DNA of 43,934 nucleotides from NCBI RefSeq assembly GCF_000445105.1, contig NZ_ATDP01000079.1:1-43934 (forward strand), read 5' to 3'. The position numbers and the translations under genes are program-made. The notes under the pieces are model-generated. The model worked only from the letters and a program-made list of their open reading frames with translations, searched no databases and had not been told where the DNA came from. This stretch comes from Sphingobium lactosutens DS20. GTDB taxonomy: Bacteria > Pseudomonadota > Alphaproteobacteria > Sphingomonadales > Sphingomonadaceae. Positions 1 through 8,252 of the stretch are shown piece after piece; position 1 is the first letter of the stretch; each line of letters opens with the position of its first letter.

Positions 1-27
1 TGTCAACGGCGGAGCAAAAGTCGGCCA
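1..27. repeat. Left terminal inverted repeat of the IS21-family element
   Basis: This is the outer end of the element. It begins TGTCAACGGCGGAGC and pairs with 2475-2501 with about five mismatches. A related subterminal repeat follows at about 30-50. Confidence 0.75.
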
Positions 28-59
28 TTCGGCGGCGTAAAACCAGGCCATCGTGTTAC

Positions 60-112
60 ATGCCGGGGGGAGTGGCGTGAGGGCGTAGCCCGAGGGCCAC
101 TCCCCCCGGCAT
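60..112. terminator. Strong stem-loop downstream of istB
   Basis: Two perfect 17-base arms (60-76 and 96-112, core GCCGGGGGGAGTGGC) enclose a 19-base loop just after the istB stop. No T-run follows on the minus strand, so it may be a Rho-independent-like barrier or an insulator hairpin protecting the IS rather than a classical terminator. Confidence 0.5.
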
Positions 113-123
113 TGGTGTAATTT

Positions 124-891
124 TCAGGGTCTGGTTTTGGCCTTGCGGGCCCGGCTGTGCGCGAGGCGATAGCTTTCGCCGTTCATCTCGAGGATGCTGA
201 CGTGATGGGTCAGGCGATCGAGGAGCGCGCCTGTGAGACGCTCAGATCCGAAGGTTTCGGTCCATTCGTCGAAGGGCAGGTTGCTGGTGATGAAGGTGGA
301 GCCGCGTTCGTAACGCTGGGAGATCAGCTCGAACAACAGTTCGGCGCCGGTCTTGGAGAGCGGCACAAAGCCCAGTTCGTCGATGATGAGCAGCTTGTAT
401 CCGGCCATCTGCTTCTGGAAGCGCAGAAGACGGCGCTCGTCGCGGGCCTCCATCATTTCGCTGACCAGCGCTGCCGCGGTGGTGAAGCCCACCGACAGTC
501 CTTTCTGGCATGCTGCCAGTCCGAGCCCCAACGCTACGTGCGTCTTTCCGGTGCCTGATGGCCCCAGAGCGATGGCGTTCTCACGCCGCTCGATCCACTC
601 GCAGCGCGCCATCTCGAGCACCTGCATCTTGTTGAGCCTGGGGATGGCGGCGAAGTCGAAGCTGTCGAGGCTTTTGACGGCGGGGAAGCGCGCGGCCTTG
701 ATGCGCCGCTCGACCATGCGACGCTCCCTGTCGATCATTTCCATCTCGACGAGGCGGGCGAGGAAGCGGATATGATCGACGCCTTCAGCGGCACATTGCC
801 GCGCGAGCTTGTGATGCTCACGCAGGCACGTAGGCAGCTTGAGCGCCTTGAGATGGTGAGCGAGAAGGATCTCCGGGGCCTGATCGCTCAT
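124..891 (-). CDS. istB: IS21 transposition helper ATPase IstB
   Basis: This 255-residue AAA+ ATPase assists the IstA transposase in target capture. The Walker A motif GPSGTGKTH lies about 105 residues in, the Walker B segment LLIIDELGF follows, and an SNLPFDEW stretch follows that; length and motif order are normal for IstB/DnaC-like proteins. The ATG at 891 was chosen because it overlaps the istA stop in an ATGA, giving translational coupling typical of the family. A longer frame reaching into istA exists but has no ribosome-binding reason to be used. The gene looks intact. Confidence 0.9.
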   Translation of the reverse strand: MSDQAPEILLAHHLKALKLPTCLREHHKLARQCAAEGVDHIRFLARLVEMEMIDRERRMVERRIKAARFPAVKSLDSFDFAAIPRLNKMQVLEMARCEWIERRENAIALGPSGTGKTHVALGLGLAACQKGLSVGFTTAAALVSEMMEARDERRLLRFQKQMAGYKLLIIDELGFVPLSKTGAELLFELISQRYERGSTFITSNLPFDEWTETFGSERLTGALLDRLTHHVSILEMNGESYRLAHSRARKAKTRP

Positions 892-2396
892 GCGGCCTCC
901 TGCCGGTCGGAGAGCAGGCTCAGATAGGCTCTGGCAAAGGTCTTCTCGACCGTGGTGCGTGGCAGGAAGGGATAGACGTCCAGGTCCAGCCTGGGCGGTA
1001 CGCGTTCGATCCGGCACAGGACGAGGTGCTTGACGGCATCGAAGCCGATGGCGCCAAGATCGATGGCCTGTTCGACCGCCGCCTGGAGATCGGCGAGGGT
1101 GAACGTTTCCAGCAGGCGCAGTACCTGCACATATTCGCGCCTGCCATGTTTGTGCATGCGCCCTTCCATCAACCGCTGCAGTGTCGTGAACGCTTCGGGC
1201 AGGTCCCAGCCCTGCAAAGGCGCAGCCTGGTCGAATGCGTTGATCTTCTGCTCGATCAGCGGGAGATAATGGAGCGGGTCGAAGACAACCTCCTCGCGGG
1301 CATAGCAACGAGGATGACGGGCGATGACTTCGCTGCGGCAGCCGATCACCACCTCATCGACATAGGCCCTGATCCAGACCTCCTGATGGCCCCAGGCCAC
1401 CGGAACCGAATAATCGTTGGTCCTGTAGCGCACCAGGGATTGCGAGGAGACCCTCCCGCCTTTCTGATCGCAGGCCTCGAAGGGTGTAGCGGGCAGAGGC
1501 TGCATGGCCGCGAGATCGCGCTGCAGCCGCTCACCGATCGTCTCGCTCTGCCCGCGCACCTTGTCCTGCTGGCGCTTGCGGCATTGCTCCTCCAGCCACA
1601 GGTTGAACGCCTCCCAGGTCGGGAACTTCGGGATCGGCACCATGAAGTTGCGCCGGCAATAGCCTACCAGCCCCTCCACATTGCCTTTCTCGTTCCCCTT
1701 GCCCGGGCGAGCATAGCGGTCGCGGATCACGTAATGTGACAGGAAAGCGCTGAACAGCGTGGCACGCTGCCGCGTGCCGTCGGGCAGGATCTTCGTCACA
1801 AGGCAGCGATCGTTGTCATAGACGATCGAGCGCGGTACCGCGCCGAAAAACGCGAAGGCATGCACGTGTCCGTCCACCCAGGCCTCCGCCACCGCCGCCG
1901 GATAGGCCCGCACATAGCAGGCATCACTGTGCGGCAGATCGAGCGCGAAGAAGTAGGCCTTCTGCTCCACCCCGCCGATCTCCACCAGCGCTTCCCCGAA
2001 ATCGGCCTGCGCATCTCCCGCAGGGTGCGCCAGCGGCACGAACATCTCCCGGCTGCGCTGTTCGCGCTCCCGGATGTAATCCTTGATGATCGTATAGCCG
2101 CCGGTGAAACCATGCTCGGTGCGCAAACGGTCGAATACCCGCTTCGCCGTATGGCGTTGCTTGCGCGGGACACTGCGGTCACCCTCAAGCCATCCATCAA
2201 TGATCGCCACAAACCCGTCCAGCTTCGGGCGCTGCGGTACGGACTGGCGCCGGTAACCCGGCGGCGATGAAAACGACAGCATCTTGCGTACCGTTTCGCG
2301 CGACACATTGAAACGCTTCGCCGCCGCCCGTTGGCTCATGCCATCCGCGCAAGCCAGACGGACCTGAAGATAAAGTTCCACGCTGTAGATCCCCAC
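888..2396 (-). CDS. istA: IS21-family transposase IstA
   Basis: This 502-residue DDE transposase cuts and joins the ends of the element. The N-terminus has a helix-turn-helix (MSQRAAAKRFNVSRETVRKML). The catalytic core shows the expected acidic residues in QADFGEALVEIGG, IVYDNDRCLV and KGNVEGLVGYCRRNF, followed by a C-terminal beta-barrel-like region (RYRTNDYSVPV). Its stop overlaps the istB start. No frameshift is visible, so the element may still be active. Confidence 0.92.
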   Translation of the reverse strand: MGIYSVELYLQVRLACADGMSQRAAAKRFNVSRETVRKMLSFSSPPGYRRQSVPQRPKLDGFVAIIDGWLEGDRSVPRKQRHTAKRVFDRLRTEHGFTGGYTIIKDYIREREQRSREMFVPLAHPAGDAQADFGEALVEIGGVEQKAYFFALDLPHSDACYVRAYPAAVAEAWVDGHVHAFAFFGAVPRSIVYDNDRCLVTKILPDGTRQRATLFSAFLSHYVIRDRYARPGKGNEKGNVEGLVGYCRRNFMVPIPKFPTWEAFNLWLEEQCRKRQQDKVRGQSETIGERLQRDLAAMQPLPATPFEACDQKGGRVSSQSLVRYRTNDYSVPVAWGHQEVWIRAYVDEVVIGCRSEVIARHPRCYAREEVVFDPLHYLPLIEQKINAFDQAAPLQGWDLPEAFTTLQRLMEGRMHKHGRREYVQVLRLLETFTLADLQAAVEQAIDLGAIGFDAVKHLVLCRIERVPPRLDLDVYPFLPRTTVEKTFARAYLSLLSDRQEAA

Positions 2397-2474
2397 ACCT
2401 CCCTGACTCGGCAGAAAGGCTTCAAGGTGGACGACTTTTACGCCGCCCGCAGCAGGACTATCCCGCCGCTACCG

Positions 2475-2501
2475 TGGTCGAATATTGCTCCGCCGTTCTC
2501 A
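2475..2501. repeat. Right terminal inverted repeat of the IS21-family element
   Basis: Read on the minus strand it starts TGAGAACGGCGGAGC, matching the left end except for bases 3-4 and three later positions. Tn3-derived sequence follows immediately. Confidence 0.75.
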
Positions 2502-2990
2502 CCTTAGCGTGGTTCTACGAAGAAACCTTCCGATGGGGCCTACCGGCAACAGAATAGTCTTGCCGCCGCACTGCGTGAGGTCGGACGCATCGAGCGCACG
2601 CTGTTCACGCTGCGATGGTTTCAGGACCCGGCGCTTCGCCAGCTCGTCACCGGTGAACTCAACAAGGGCGAAGCACGCAACAGCCTAGCGCGCGCGGTAG
2701 CGTTTCACCGGCTCGGACGCTTTCGCGATCGTGGCCTGGAAAACCAGCAAATGCGAGCCGCCGCCCTCAATCTTGTCACTGCCGCCATCATTCTTTTCAA
2801 CTGCCGCTATCTCGGTCGCGCCTTAGCCGAACTGGAAAAGCGCGGGACAAAACTCGATCCCACTCTGATTTCGCAACTTTCTCCGTTGGGCTGGGACCGG
2901 ATCAATCTCACCGGCGACTATGTCTGGTCAGATGGAATCGAACTCGACGCCGATGGGCTAATGCCGCTCAAACTGGCCAATCGTTCCTGA
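2502..2990 (+). pseudogene. Tn3-family transposase, C-terminal fragment
   Basis: Only the last part of a Tn3-family DDE transposase remains. From about 2523 the frame reads NSLAAALREVGRIERTLFTL, then LNKGEARNSLARAV, LENQQMRAAALNLVTAA and ends SPLGWDRINLTGDYVW before a short tail; these are hallmark C-terminal motifs of the family. The first few codons are in a different frame (SVVLRRN near 2509), so there is also a frameshift near 2535. The IS21 element has removed or separated the 5' part. No canonical 38-bp Tn3 end is recognisable before 3034. Confidence 0.85.
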
Positions 2991-3034
2991 TCGTTACGCG
3001 GCTACCGTGAATCTGTGTCCGAATAATGCACAGG

Positions 3035-3412
3035 GGCCGAGCTGGTCAAAGCATGGCCCTGAATCGGATGCGGCAGCGCTACATGGCCGGCACCGCACCT
3101 GCACCGTTTGCCAATCAGAAGATCACTGCGGCCGCGCGAGACCAGCTGGCGGGGCGGTCCACCGCTCCGGATTTCGTGGTGCGCGGGCGGCAGGCATGGA
3201 ATGAGACGCAACACCGCTATCTAGCCGCCGCCAAGCGCCTTGAGGCAAGCAGCGATCCAGCTGACCGCCAGCTTGCCGACCAGGTGCGGCAATTTGTGGG
3301 GGCAGGGCGAACGCCTACAATTCATGAGCGATCGGTAGCCGCGATGGAGCGGAAGCGGCAGAGCGAACGATCTAGGAACCGCGATCGTTCGCGGGAAGGG
3401 CCAGGACGATAG
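3035..3412 (+). pseudogene. Duplicated 3' end of the MOBP relaxase gene
   Basis: This segment matches 43554-43931 almost base for base: a handful of mismatches in the first 80 bases, identical afterwards. It encodes the same C-terminal part of the relaxase (ALNRMRQRYMAG to REGPGR). It lacks the catalytic N-terminal domain and has no ribosome-binding site, and its 5' end is joined to the Tn3 remnant. It is therefore a dead partial copy, presumably made when the transposon material inserted in or recombined with a relaxase gene. The identity continues through base 3415, where the window's other end stops. Confidence 0.85.
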
Positions 3413-3643
3413 TTACTGGCCGTGCTTGGTCCAGCCAACGCTGTTTGCGCGTTCCAAAGCGACCAAGGCGTCTGATACCGCCTTCTGCGCGACTAGAAGA
3501 TAACCTTCGGCAATACTGGGCCATGTTAACTCATCGAACGGATTTGTGACGTTGCCGTTGAAATAATCGAGAGCTTCATGGGCGCGTGCAGCCGCCTCGA
3601 TTACCTTGGCGGTTTGTTTCTTTGCCCTGTCAGATTTCTTCAT
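3413..3643 (-). CDS. Small hypothetical protein
   Basis: This 76-residue protein is lysine-rich at its start (MKKSDRAKKQTAKVIEAAARAHEALDYF); no family is recognised. The helical, charged N-terminus and tryptophan-containing middle suggest a small cytosolic helical protein. It lies at the distal end of the minus-strand conjugation cluster, tail to tail with the relaxase fragment, its TAA beginning one base after that frame ends. The copy of the relaxase end at 43934 stops exactly at the complement of this stop codon. Confidence 0.5.
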   Translation of the reverse strand: MKKSDRAKKQTAKVIEAAARAHEALDYFNGNVTNPFDELTWPSIAEGYLLVAQKAVSDALVALERANSVGWTKHGQ

Positions 3644-3680
3644 CGTGCCTCATGAGGCCATAGCCCATCAAGAGATCGCA

Positions 3681-3702
3681 AGCGGTGGCAGCTGCCACCG
3701 CT
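3681..3702. repeat. 16-bp palindrome copy 1, GGTGGCAGCTGCCACC, arms extended to 22 bp
   Basis: The exact core is at 3684-3699, extended symmetrically by AGC/GCT. It begins immediately after the stop codon of the minus-strand gene ending at 3703. Confidence 0.9.
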
Positions 3703-4152
3703 CTACCTTCCGTCAGTTTTGAGCCTGCCACGATCTACGGACAGCTGGGGTATCATCGGATACTTTAAGGCTTCACGCTCCCGCGCCCGACCTTCATCTA
3801 TCCCGTATGATGCGCCAATCATCAAACCTACGAAGAACACGGGGATCATGAGCAGGAGCATCGAGCCGAAGCGTGCTCTACGGCGAGAGCTTTGGATCGC
3901 GAGCGCATCACGTTGCAGCTTGAGGGCTGTTATGATCGTCTCGGTAGCAAGGGTGATTTCATGGGCGTCGTCGCCCACATTTGTAAGCAATTGCTCAACG
4001 TCCGTCAGAGGGCGTTCTACCTGTTTACCCACTTCGCTTAGATCAGACCAAGCGAGGTTTCTGGAATGAATCACGCGAAGCAAGGTTTCAATGTGACGAT
4101 CGAGATCGGACACGCCTCTCGATGGCACCGGATCAGGCCGGGGAATGTTCAT
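3703..4152 (-). CDS. Hypothetical membrane-anchored protein of the conjugation cluster
   Basis: This 149-residue protein is unrecognised. Its first 90 residues are soluble and helical (DLDRHIETLLRVI, VEQLLTNVGDDAHEI), followed by basic residues (SSRRRARF) and one strong membrane segment (MLLLMIPVFFVGLMIGASYG), then a short charged tail. The ATG at 4152 was chosen because AGGAAA lies seven bases upstream; a frame-compatible ATG at 4191 has no clear Shine-Dalgarno. It follows the LPD7 gene in the same direction, so it probably shares the virD4 transcript. Confidence 0.6.
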   Translation of the reverse strand: MNIPRPDPVPSRGVSDLDRHIETLLRVIHSRNLAWSDLSEVGKQVERPLTDVEQLLTNVGDDAHEITLATETIITALKLQRDALAIQSSRRRARFGSMLLLMIPVFFVGLMIGASYGIDEGRAREREALKYPMIPQLSVDRGRLKTDGR

Positions 4153-4191
4153 CGTGCGGTTTCCTGTTTCCAAAAAGCATGTGCCATGCAC

Positions 4192-5376
4192 TTAGCGCGA
4201 GCGTGACGGCTTCCTTTCCTGCTGGCGCAGCGTCAAATCCTCGCGCGCTATGCGGGTAGCCTCGTTCTGGCGCTGTTGCTCGAAACGGGCAGCAGGGACC
4301 GGCGCGCCAACCTCAATACGCTTGGCGACAGTTTCCTTGGCCCGCTCTATGAAGCGATCCCTGTCTTCCTTTTGGGTGAACCGGGTTTTCGCTTCGATCG
4401 CTGCCGCCAGGACGTGCGATTGCGCGGCCTTGAATTGCGGGTTGGCCGCATTATCCCGATGCGAATTGCGCCGGAACTGTTCGGCCGCAGCACGAGATTC
4501 TGAGGGGTCTTGCTTTGCCATGCTCGCTCTCTTTGCCGGGTCTTGTGCTTCGCGGGCCTTATCTCGCGCCGCCAGCCTTTCTCCCTCAAGTTTCAGCTGT
4601 TCAGACGGCTTGAACCCTTTCACTTCGACCCCCGATCGCGCCGCTTCCAGATAGACCGCCTTCTTGAATTCGTCGCTTCCATGAACACGGATCGACTGCC
4701 AGCCATTGTGCTTCGCGATCGCGATAGCATCGCCAATGGCATAGTCCTTGTTGATGCGAATGCCGTCTTGGCCCTTGATCGACATATCGGGCTTGTCATC
4801 GCGGCCGCTACGGAAAAGATCATTCCCAACGCGCAGATATTTGCGTTCGAGCTGCGTGGGCAGAGCCAAGCGTGTGTCGTCAACTTGCTTGTCATCCTTT
4901 GGCGCTGCCTTCGATGGAACCTCAGCTTTCGCGGGCGCAGCACCGTCTTTGCTCTCCGCCCTGGCTCGCTCACCCTCATGGATATTGAGCGATTTATCGG
5001 CCGATGCGGTCGGAGCCGCTTCGCGCTTCGCTTGCCGGGGCCACGCATTAAGGTCGGCCCGCACTCTGCTTTCGTGTCCGCGCAATTCGTCGGCAGGCGC
5101 TCCGCGTTTCAGCGCCTTATTATACTCTTCGACAGCCGGCGTCAGATATTGCGCAACCGGCGTGGACCCATCATTGCGCCAATCCGTGGACGCCAGATAA
5201 GCGGTTTTTCCGCCTTTCTGCATCGTCAGCGCGTGGTCATATTGGTTTTCCAGCTTGGCAAATGCCTTCATGGCATCGGGGAATCTCGCAAAGGTTTCCT
5301 TGCTGTTCCCAGGGCCAAGAATTTCGTAGGAGCGCGGCGTCTTTGCTTGGCGTTCGCTGTTGTCATTATCGGCCAT
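4192..5376 (-). CDS. LPD7-domain protein of the conjugation cluster
   Basis: This 394-residue hydrophilic protein matches the large polyvalent protein-associated domain 7 in its middle: a segment starting LERKYLRVGNDLFRSG, then IRINKDYAIGDAIAIAKHNG, WQSIRVHGSDEFKKAVYLEA and a short GVEVKGFKPS tail, about residues 175-270. Lysine/alanine-rich linkers and a long charged helical C-terminus flank it. LPD7 domains usually occur in relaxases and other large conjugation proteins; a stand-alone copy next to virD4 could be a coupling accessory or a transferred substrate (inference). The ATG at 5376 has AAGGAG just upstream and overlaps the virD4 3' end. Confidence 0.7.
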   Translation of the reverse strand: MADNDNSERQAKTPRSYEILGPGNSKETFARFPDAMKAFAKLENQYDHALTMQKGGKTAYLASTDWRNDGSTPVAQYLTPAVEEYNKALKRGAPADELRGHESRVRADLNAWPRQAKREAAPTASADKSLNIHEGERARAESKDGAAPAKAEVPSKAAPKDDKQVDDTRLALPTQLERKYLRVGNDLFRSGRDDKPDMSIKGQDGIRINKDYAIGDAIAIAKHNGWQSIRVHGSDEFKKAVYLEAARSGVEVKGFKPSEQLKLEGERLAARDKAREAQDPAKRASMAKQDPSESRAAAEQFRRNSHRDNAANPQFKAAQSHVLAAAIEAKTRFTQKEDRDRFIERAKETVAKRIEVGAPVPAARFEQQRQNEATRIAREDLTLRQQERKPSRSR

Positions 5377-7282
5377 ATTCTTCTCCTTCACTCAGAACTA
5401 GATCCCGGCGCTGACCTTCCCACTCCTCTTTCGTCGGGTCGGGACCAATAATGTCGTCGAAGTTGATTTCATCGAAAGCCATGCTGCCGTCCTTCACTGT
5501 CAGGTTCGGCATATCGCGATCGAGGGCGAGAACGTCTTCGGGAATGTCCTGCACCTGGTCATCGGCCAGTGCGGAATAATCATTGAAAGCCGCCAGCTCT
5601 TCATCGCTCAGATCATCGACGGCCGCGATCGGCGCGACCGGCTTGGGCAGCGCCGGCACTTCCGGCGCAGGCGTCAAGCGCGAGCGGAACACGGCATCCT
5701 TGAAGTAGCGGATTTTCTTCCCGCGAATGACGGGGATGCCGCCCCGGATGACGAGTATATCGTCTTCGGGCAGCTGCATCAGCTCTTGCGGGAGCATCAG
5801 CGCGCGGCGCTGTTCGGAGATCGTCTTGCTTCGATTGGCGAGCAATCCATGTATCGTCAGGGACCGGCTTTCCGCATCCTGACCAAGATAGCCGAGGCGT
5901 TCGGACAGTTCCTTTGCGACCCGCAGCTCCTTCGGCGTGAAAGCAATTTCGACCCCGCAGTTTGATACGATTTCGTCCGCGCCATGCTCACCATAGACAT
6001 TCCGCAGCTGGGAGCGGGACTGGATGACGGGGAGCAGACGCAGCCCATAGCCGCGCACATAGGAGAACGCATTGGCAATGACCTGGGCGCGGCCGAGCCG
6101 CGCAAATTCGTCCAGAATGAGCAGCACGGATAGCTTTTCACCATCGTCGGGCAGTTGCCGCGTGTTGAGGTCGATCAGCTGTTGGAAAAACAGATTGTAG
6201 AGCGGCGCGACCCTATCGAGTTCATCCGGCGAGACACCGAGATAGATCGAGGTCGGGATGCGGCGAAGGTCCGTCAGGGAAAAGTCGCTTTCGGCCGTCG
6301 CGCGATCGACAATCGGATTGATCCAGAGATTGAGCTTGGAGGTGACGGTCTGGATAATGCCGGTGAATGTGTTGTCTGCGCTGGACGTAAAATCGCTCAA
6401 CGCAGCGCGGCACCCTTCCGATAGCGCACCATCGCCGGCTTCCTTGGCGAAGAATGCCTTCATCCCCGGCATCGTGATGGTCCGGTAGATCTCGCCAAAC
6501 GAGAAGGGACGTTCAGGCTTGGCCGCGATCCACGATGCTATGCCGACAAAGGCCGTGCGGGCTGATTCCGTCCAGAATGCCTCGCCCTTCTCCGGGGGCA
6601 CGAAGAGCATCGTGGCGATCTTCTGCAATTCGACCAGGACCTCAATCGGGTCGGACCTGTTGATATAGCTGAGCGGGTTGTAGCGGGCCGTGCGGCCTTC
6701 CCTGTCCGTAGGGTTGAACAGCACAACCTTTTGGCCGCCCTTGCGGCGGAAACCCGCCGTGATTTCGTAGTTCTCACGCTTAATATCGAGCACGACAACC
6801 GAATCCGGCCATTGCAACAGATTGGGAATGACGATGCCGACGCCCTTGCCCGATCCGGTCGGGGCTTCGAGCAATACATGCTCCATCTTGCCCACCATGA
6901 GAAAGCCGTTGCGGAAAAAGCCATTGCGGACGCGGCCGAGCACAATGCCCTTTTTCGCGCGAAGGCCCGCCTTGCGGATTTCACCTTCGCGCGCGAAACG
7001 CGCCTCGCCGTGAAGGTTCTTTTTCGGCCGCAAGACGATCGCCATGAGCAACACCGGCAGCGGCACGCCGATGACCGCGCCTCGCCAAAGCGCTTCGGTC
7101 ACGACAGGATCATGCCGATAATACCAGAAGAAGCCGGGAAGGGTGAGCGGATCGTAGGCCGCGGCGGGCATCTTGAGGAAGAACCACGCCACCGTGCCGG
7201 TCAGCAGGCCGATCAGCAGGAGCGTGATCGGAAGGAGGACAAGGGCCAGTGCGAGCCTGTTAGAGCCTGTTTTCTGGATCAA
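5366..7282 (-). CDS. virD4: Type IV secretion coupling protein VirD4
   Basis: This 638-residue inner-membrane ATPase brings the relaxosome to the secretion channel. Two N-terminal membrane segments (about 13-37 and 67-84) are followed by the nucleotide-binding domain with Walker A (EAPTGSGKGVG, about 139-149) and Walker B-like (LLILDEFARLG). Family signatures such as NLLQWPDSVVVLDIKREN and KLNLWINPIVDRATAESDF are present. The C-terminal tail is acidic. It overlaps virB11 by 23 bases, implying translational coupling, and is the last canonical conjugation gene in the operon. Length is typical. Confidence 0.95.
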   Translation of the reverse strand: MIQKTGSNRLALALVLLPITLLLIGLLTGTVAWFFLKMPAAAYDPLTLPGFFWYYRHDPVVTEALWRGAVIGVPLPVLLMAIVLRPKKNLHGEARFAREGEIRKAGLRAKKGIVLGRVRNGFFRNGFLMVGKMEHVLLEAPTGSGKGVGIVIPNLLQWPDSVVVLDIKRENYEITAGFRRKGGQKVVLFNPTDREGRTARYNPLSYINRSDPIEVLVELQKIATMLFVPPEKGEAFWTESARTAFVGIASWIAAKPERPFSFGEIYRTITMPGMKAFFAKEAGDGALSEGCRAALSDFTSSADNTFTGIIQTVTSKLNLWINPIVDRATAESDFSLTDLRRIPTSIYLGVSPDELDRVAPLYNLFFQQLIDLNTRQLPDDGEKLSVLLILDEFARLGRAQVIANAFSYVRGYGLRLLPVIQSRSQLRNVYGEHGADEIVSNCGVEIAFTPKELRVAKELSERLGYLGQDAESRSLTIHGLLANRSKTISEQRRALMLPQELMQLPEDDILVIRGGIPVIRGKKIRYFKDAVFRSRLTPAPEVPALPKPVAPIAAVDDLSDEELAAFNDYSALADDQVQDIPEDVLALDRDMPNLTVKDGSMAFDEINFDDIIGPDPTKEEWEGQRRDLVLSEGEEYGR

Positions 7283-8252
7283 AATATATCTCCGTCACGC
7301 GAAAGCGGCCTTCGACCTTCTTGGTCTGCACGACCACATCAACCAGCAGCTTGAGCAGGCTGCGAATGTCGTCACGGGCCAGATCGGCGCCGCCCTCGCT
7401 TTCCTTGACCAGCAATGTCAGCTGTTCGAACGCGAGTTCGGCCGAGTCCGCATGGATCGTCGTGATCGAGCCGGGGTGGCCTGAGTTGACGTTGCGGAGA
7501 TAGAAGAACGCGGTGCCGTCGCGCAGCTCCTGCAACAGTATCCGGTCAGGCCGCATACGCAGGGCCGATTCCAGAAGATCCTTTGCAGAGATTTTCGCGG
7601 TGCCCTGCTTGTCCTTCGCGTAGAGCATGTGGACCACGTTGCGATGCGGAACGACCAATTCGCGCGTGTCTTCGATCGTCAGCAGCCGCTCATGCGGCGG
7701 AATGAGCTGGATCAGCCCTTTAGAGAGCGTCGTCTTTCCCGAGCCGGTAGCGCCGGAAATCAGGATATTCTTGCGGCCCTGGACCGCCTTCTGGAAAAAT
7801 TCGACGTGCTTCCCTGCGTCGAGCAGATCGCGCAATTCAACATCGAGCGGCGAGACTTGCCGGGTTGCGATCTTCGTCTCGCTAAACAGCCCACCGCGCT
7901 CGAAATCCTCCATCGTCAACGTCACCGATGACGGCTTGCGGATGGTGATGGACACTGTGCCGGCAGGGACAGCAGGCGGCACAACCAGCTGCACACGCTC
8001 GCCGCTGGGGAGGATTGTGGAGCAGATCGGCGTGGACTGGCTTATGTCCTGATGCGTGAAAGCCGCCGCTGCCCGCGCGAGCGCGAGCAGCGACTTTTCA
8101 TTCAGGTCGGGCAATGTCTCCCAGGACCACCCATCGCGCGTTTCAATTGCCGCCTCGCCAGCCTTGTTAATCACCAGCTCCGTTACGTCCTCACGCGCGA
8201 GCAGAGGGCGCAACGGCAGCAAGGCGTTTTCGAGGACAGCCGTATTGCTCAT
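7260..8252 (-). CDS. virB11: Type IV secretion ATPase VirB11
   Basis: This 330-residue hexameric traffic ATPase powers pilus assembly and substrate transfer. Walker A (SGATGSGKTTL) sits near residue 167. The Asp box (LTIEDTRELV), the Walker B region (PDRILLQELRDGTAFFYLRNVNSGHPG) and the His box (ITTIHADSAELAFEQL) are all visible in order. The ATG overlaps the virB10 stop (ATGA), and the 3' end overlaps virD4. Intact and of normal length. Confidence 0.95.
   Translation of the reverse strand: MSNTAVLENALLPLRPLLAREDVTELVINKAGEAAIETRDGWSWETLPDLNEKSLLALARAAAAFTHQDISQSTPICSTILPSGERVQLVVPPAVPAGTVSITIRKPSSVTLTMEDFERGGLFSETKIATRQVSPLDVELRDLLDAGKHVEFFQKAVQGRKNILISGATGSGKTTLSKGLIQLIPPHERLLTIEDTRELVVPHRNVVHMLYAKDKQGTAKISAKDLLESALRMRPDRILLQELRDGTAFFYLRNVNSGHPGSITTIHADSAELAFEQLTLLVKESEGGADLARDDIRSLLKLLVDVVVQTKKVEGRFRVTEIYFDPENRL

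Larger units (their letters stand above)
1..2501 (-). mobile_element. IS21-family insertion sequence, apparently complete
   Basis: The element carries the two overlapping genes that define IS21 (istA then istB, read on the minus strand). Its ends form imperfect terminal inverted repeats, 1-27 against 2475-2501, matching at about 22 of 27 positions and starting TG and ending CA. Each end also has an inner related repeat (about 30-50 on the left, 2428-2450 on the right, sharing CGGCGTAAAA), as is usual for multiple transposase-binding sites in this family. The right end abuts a Tn3-family transposase fragment. No target duplication can be checked because base 1 of the window is also base 1 of the element. 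Confidence 0.85.

Noticed and set aside
124..1308. 394-codon version of istB
   Set aside because: The N-terminal 139 codons overlap istA in another frame; the ATG at 891 in the ATGA overlap gives the normal IstB length.
4510..5451. 313-codon open frame on the plus strand
   Set aside because: Antisense to the LPD7 gene and the end of virD4, no ribosome-binding site or domain.
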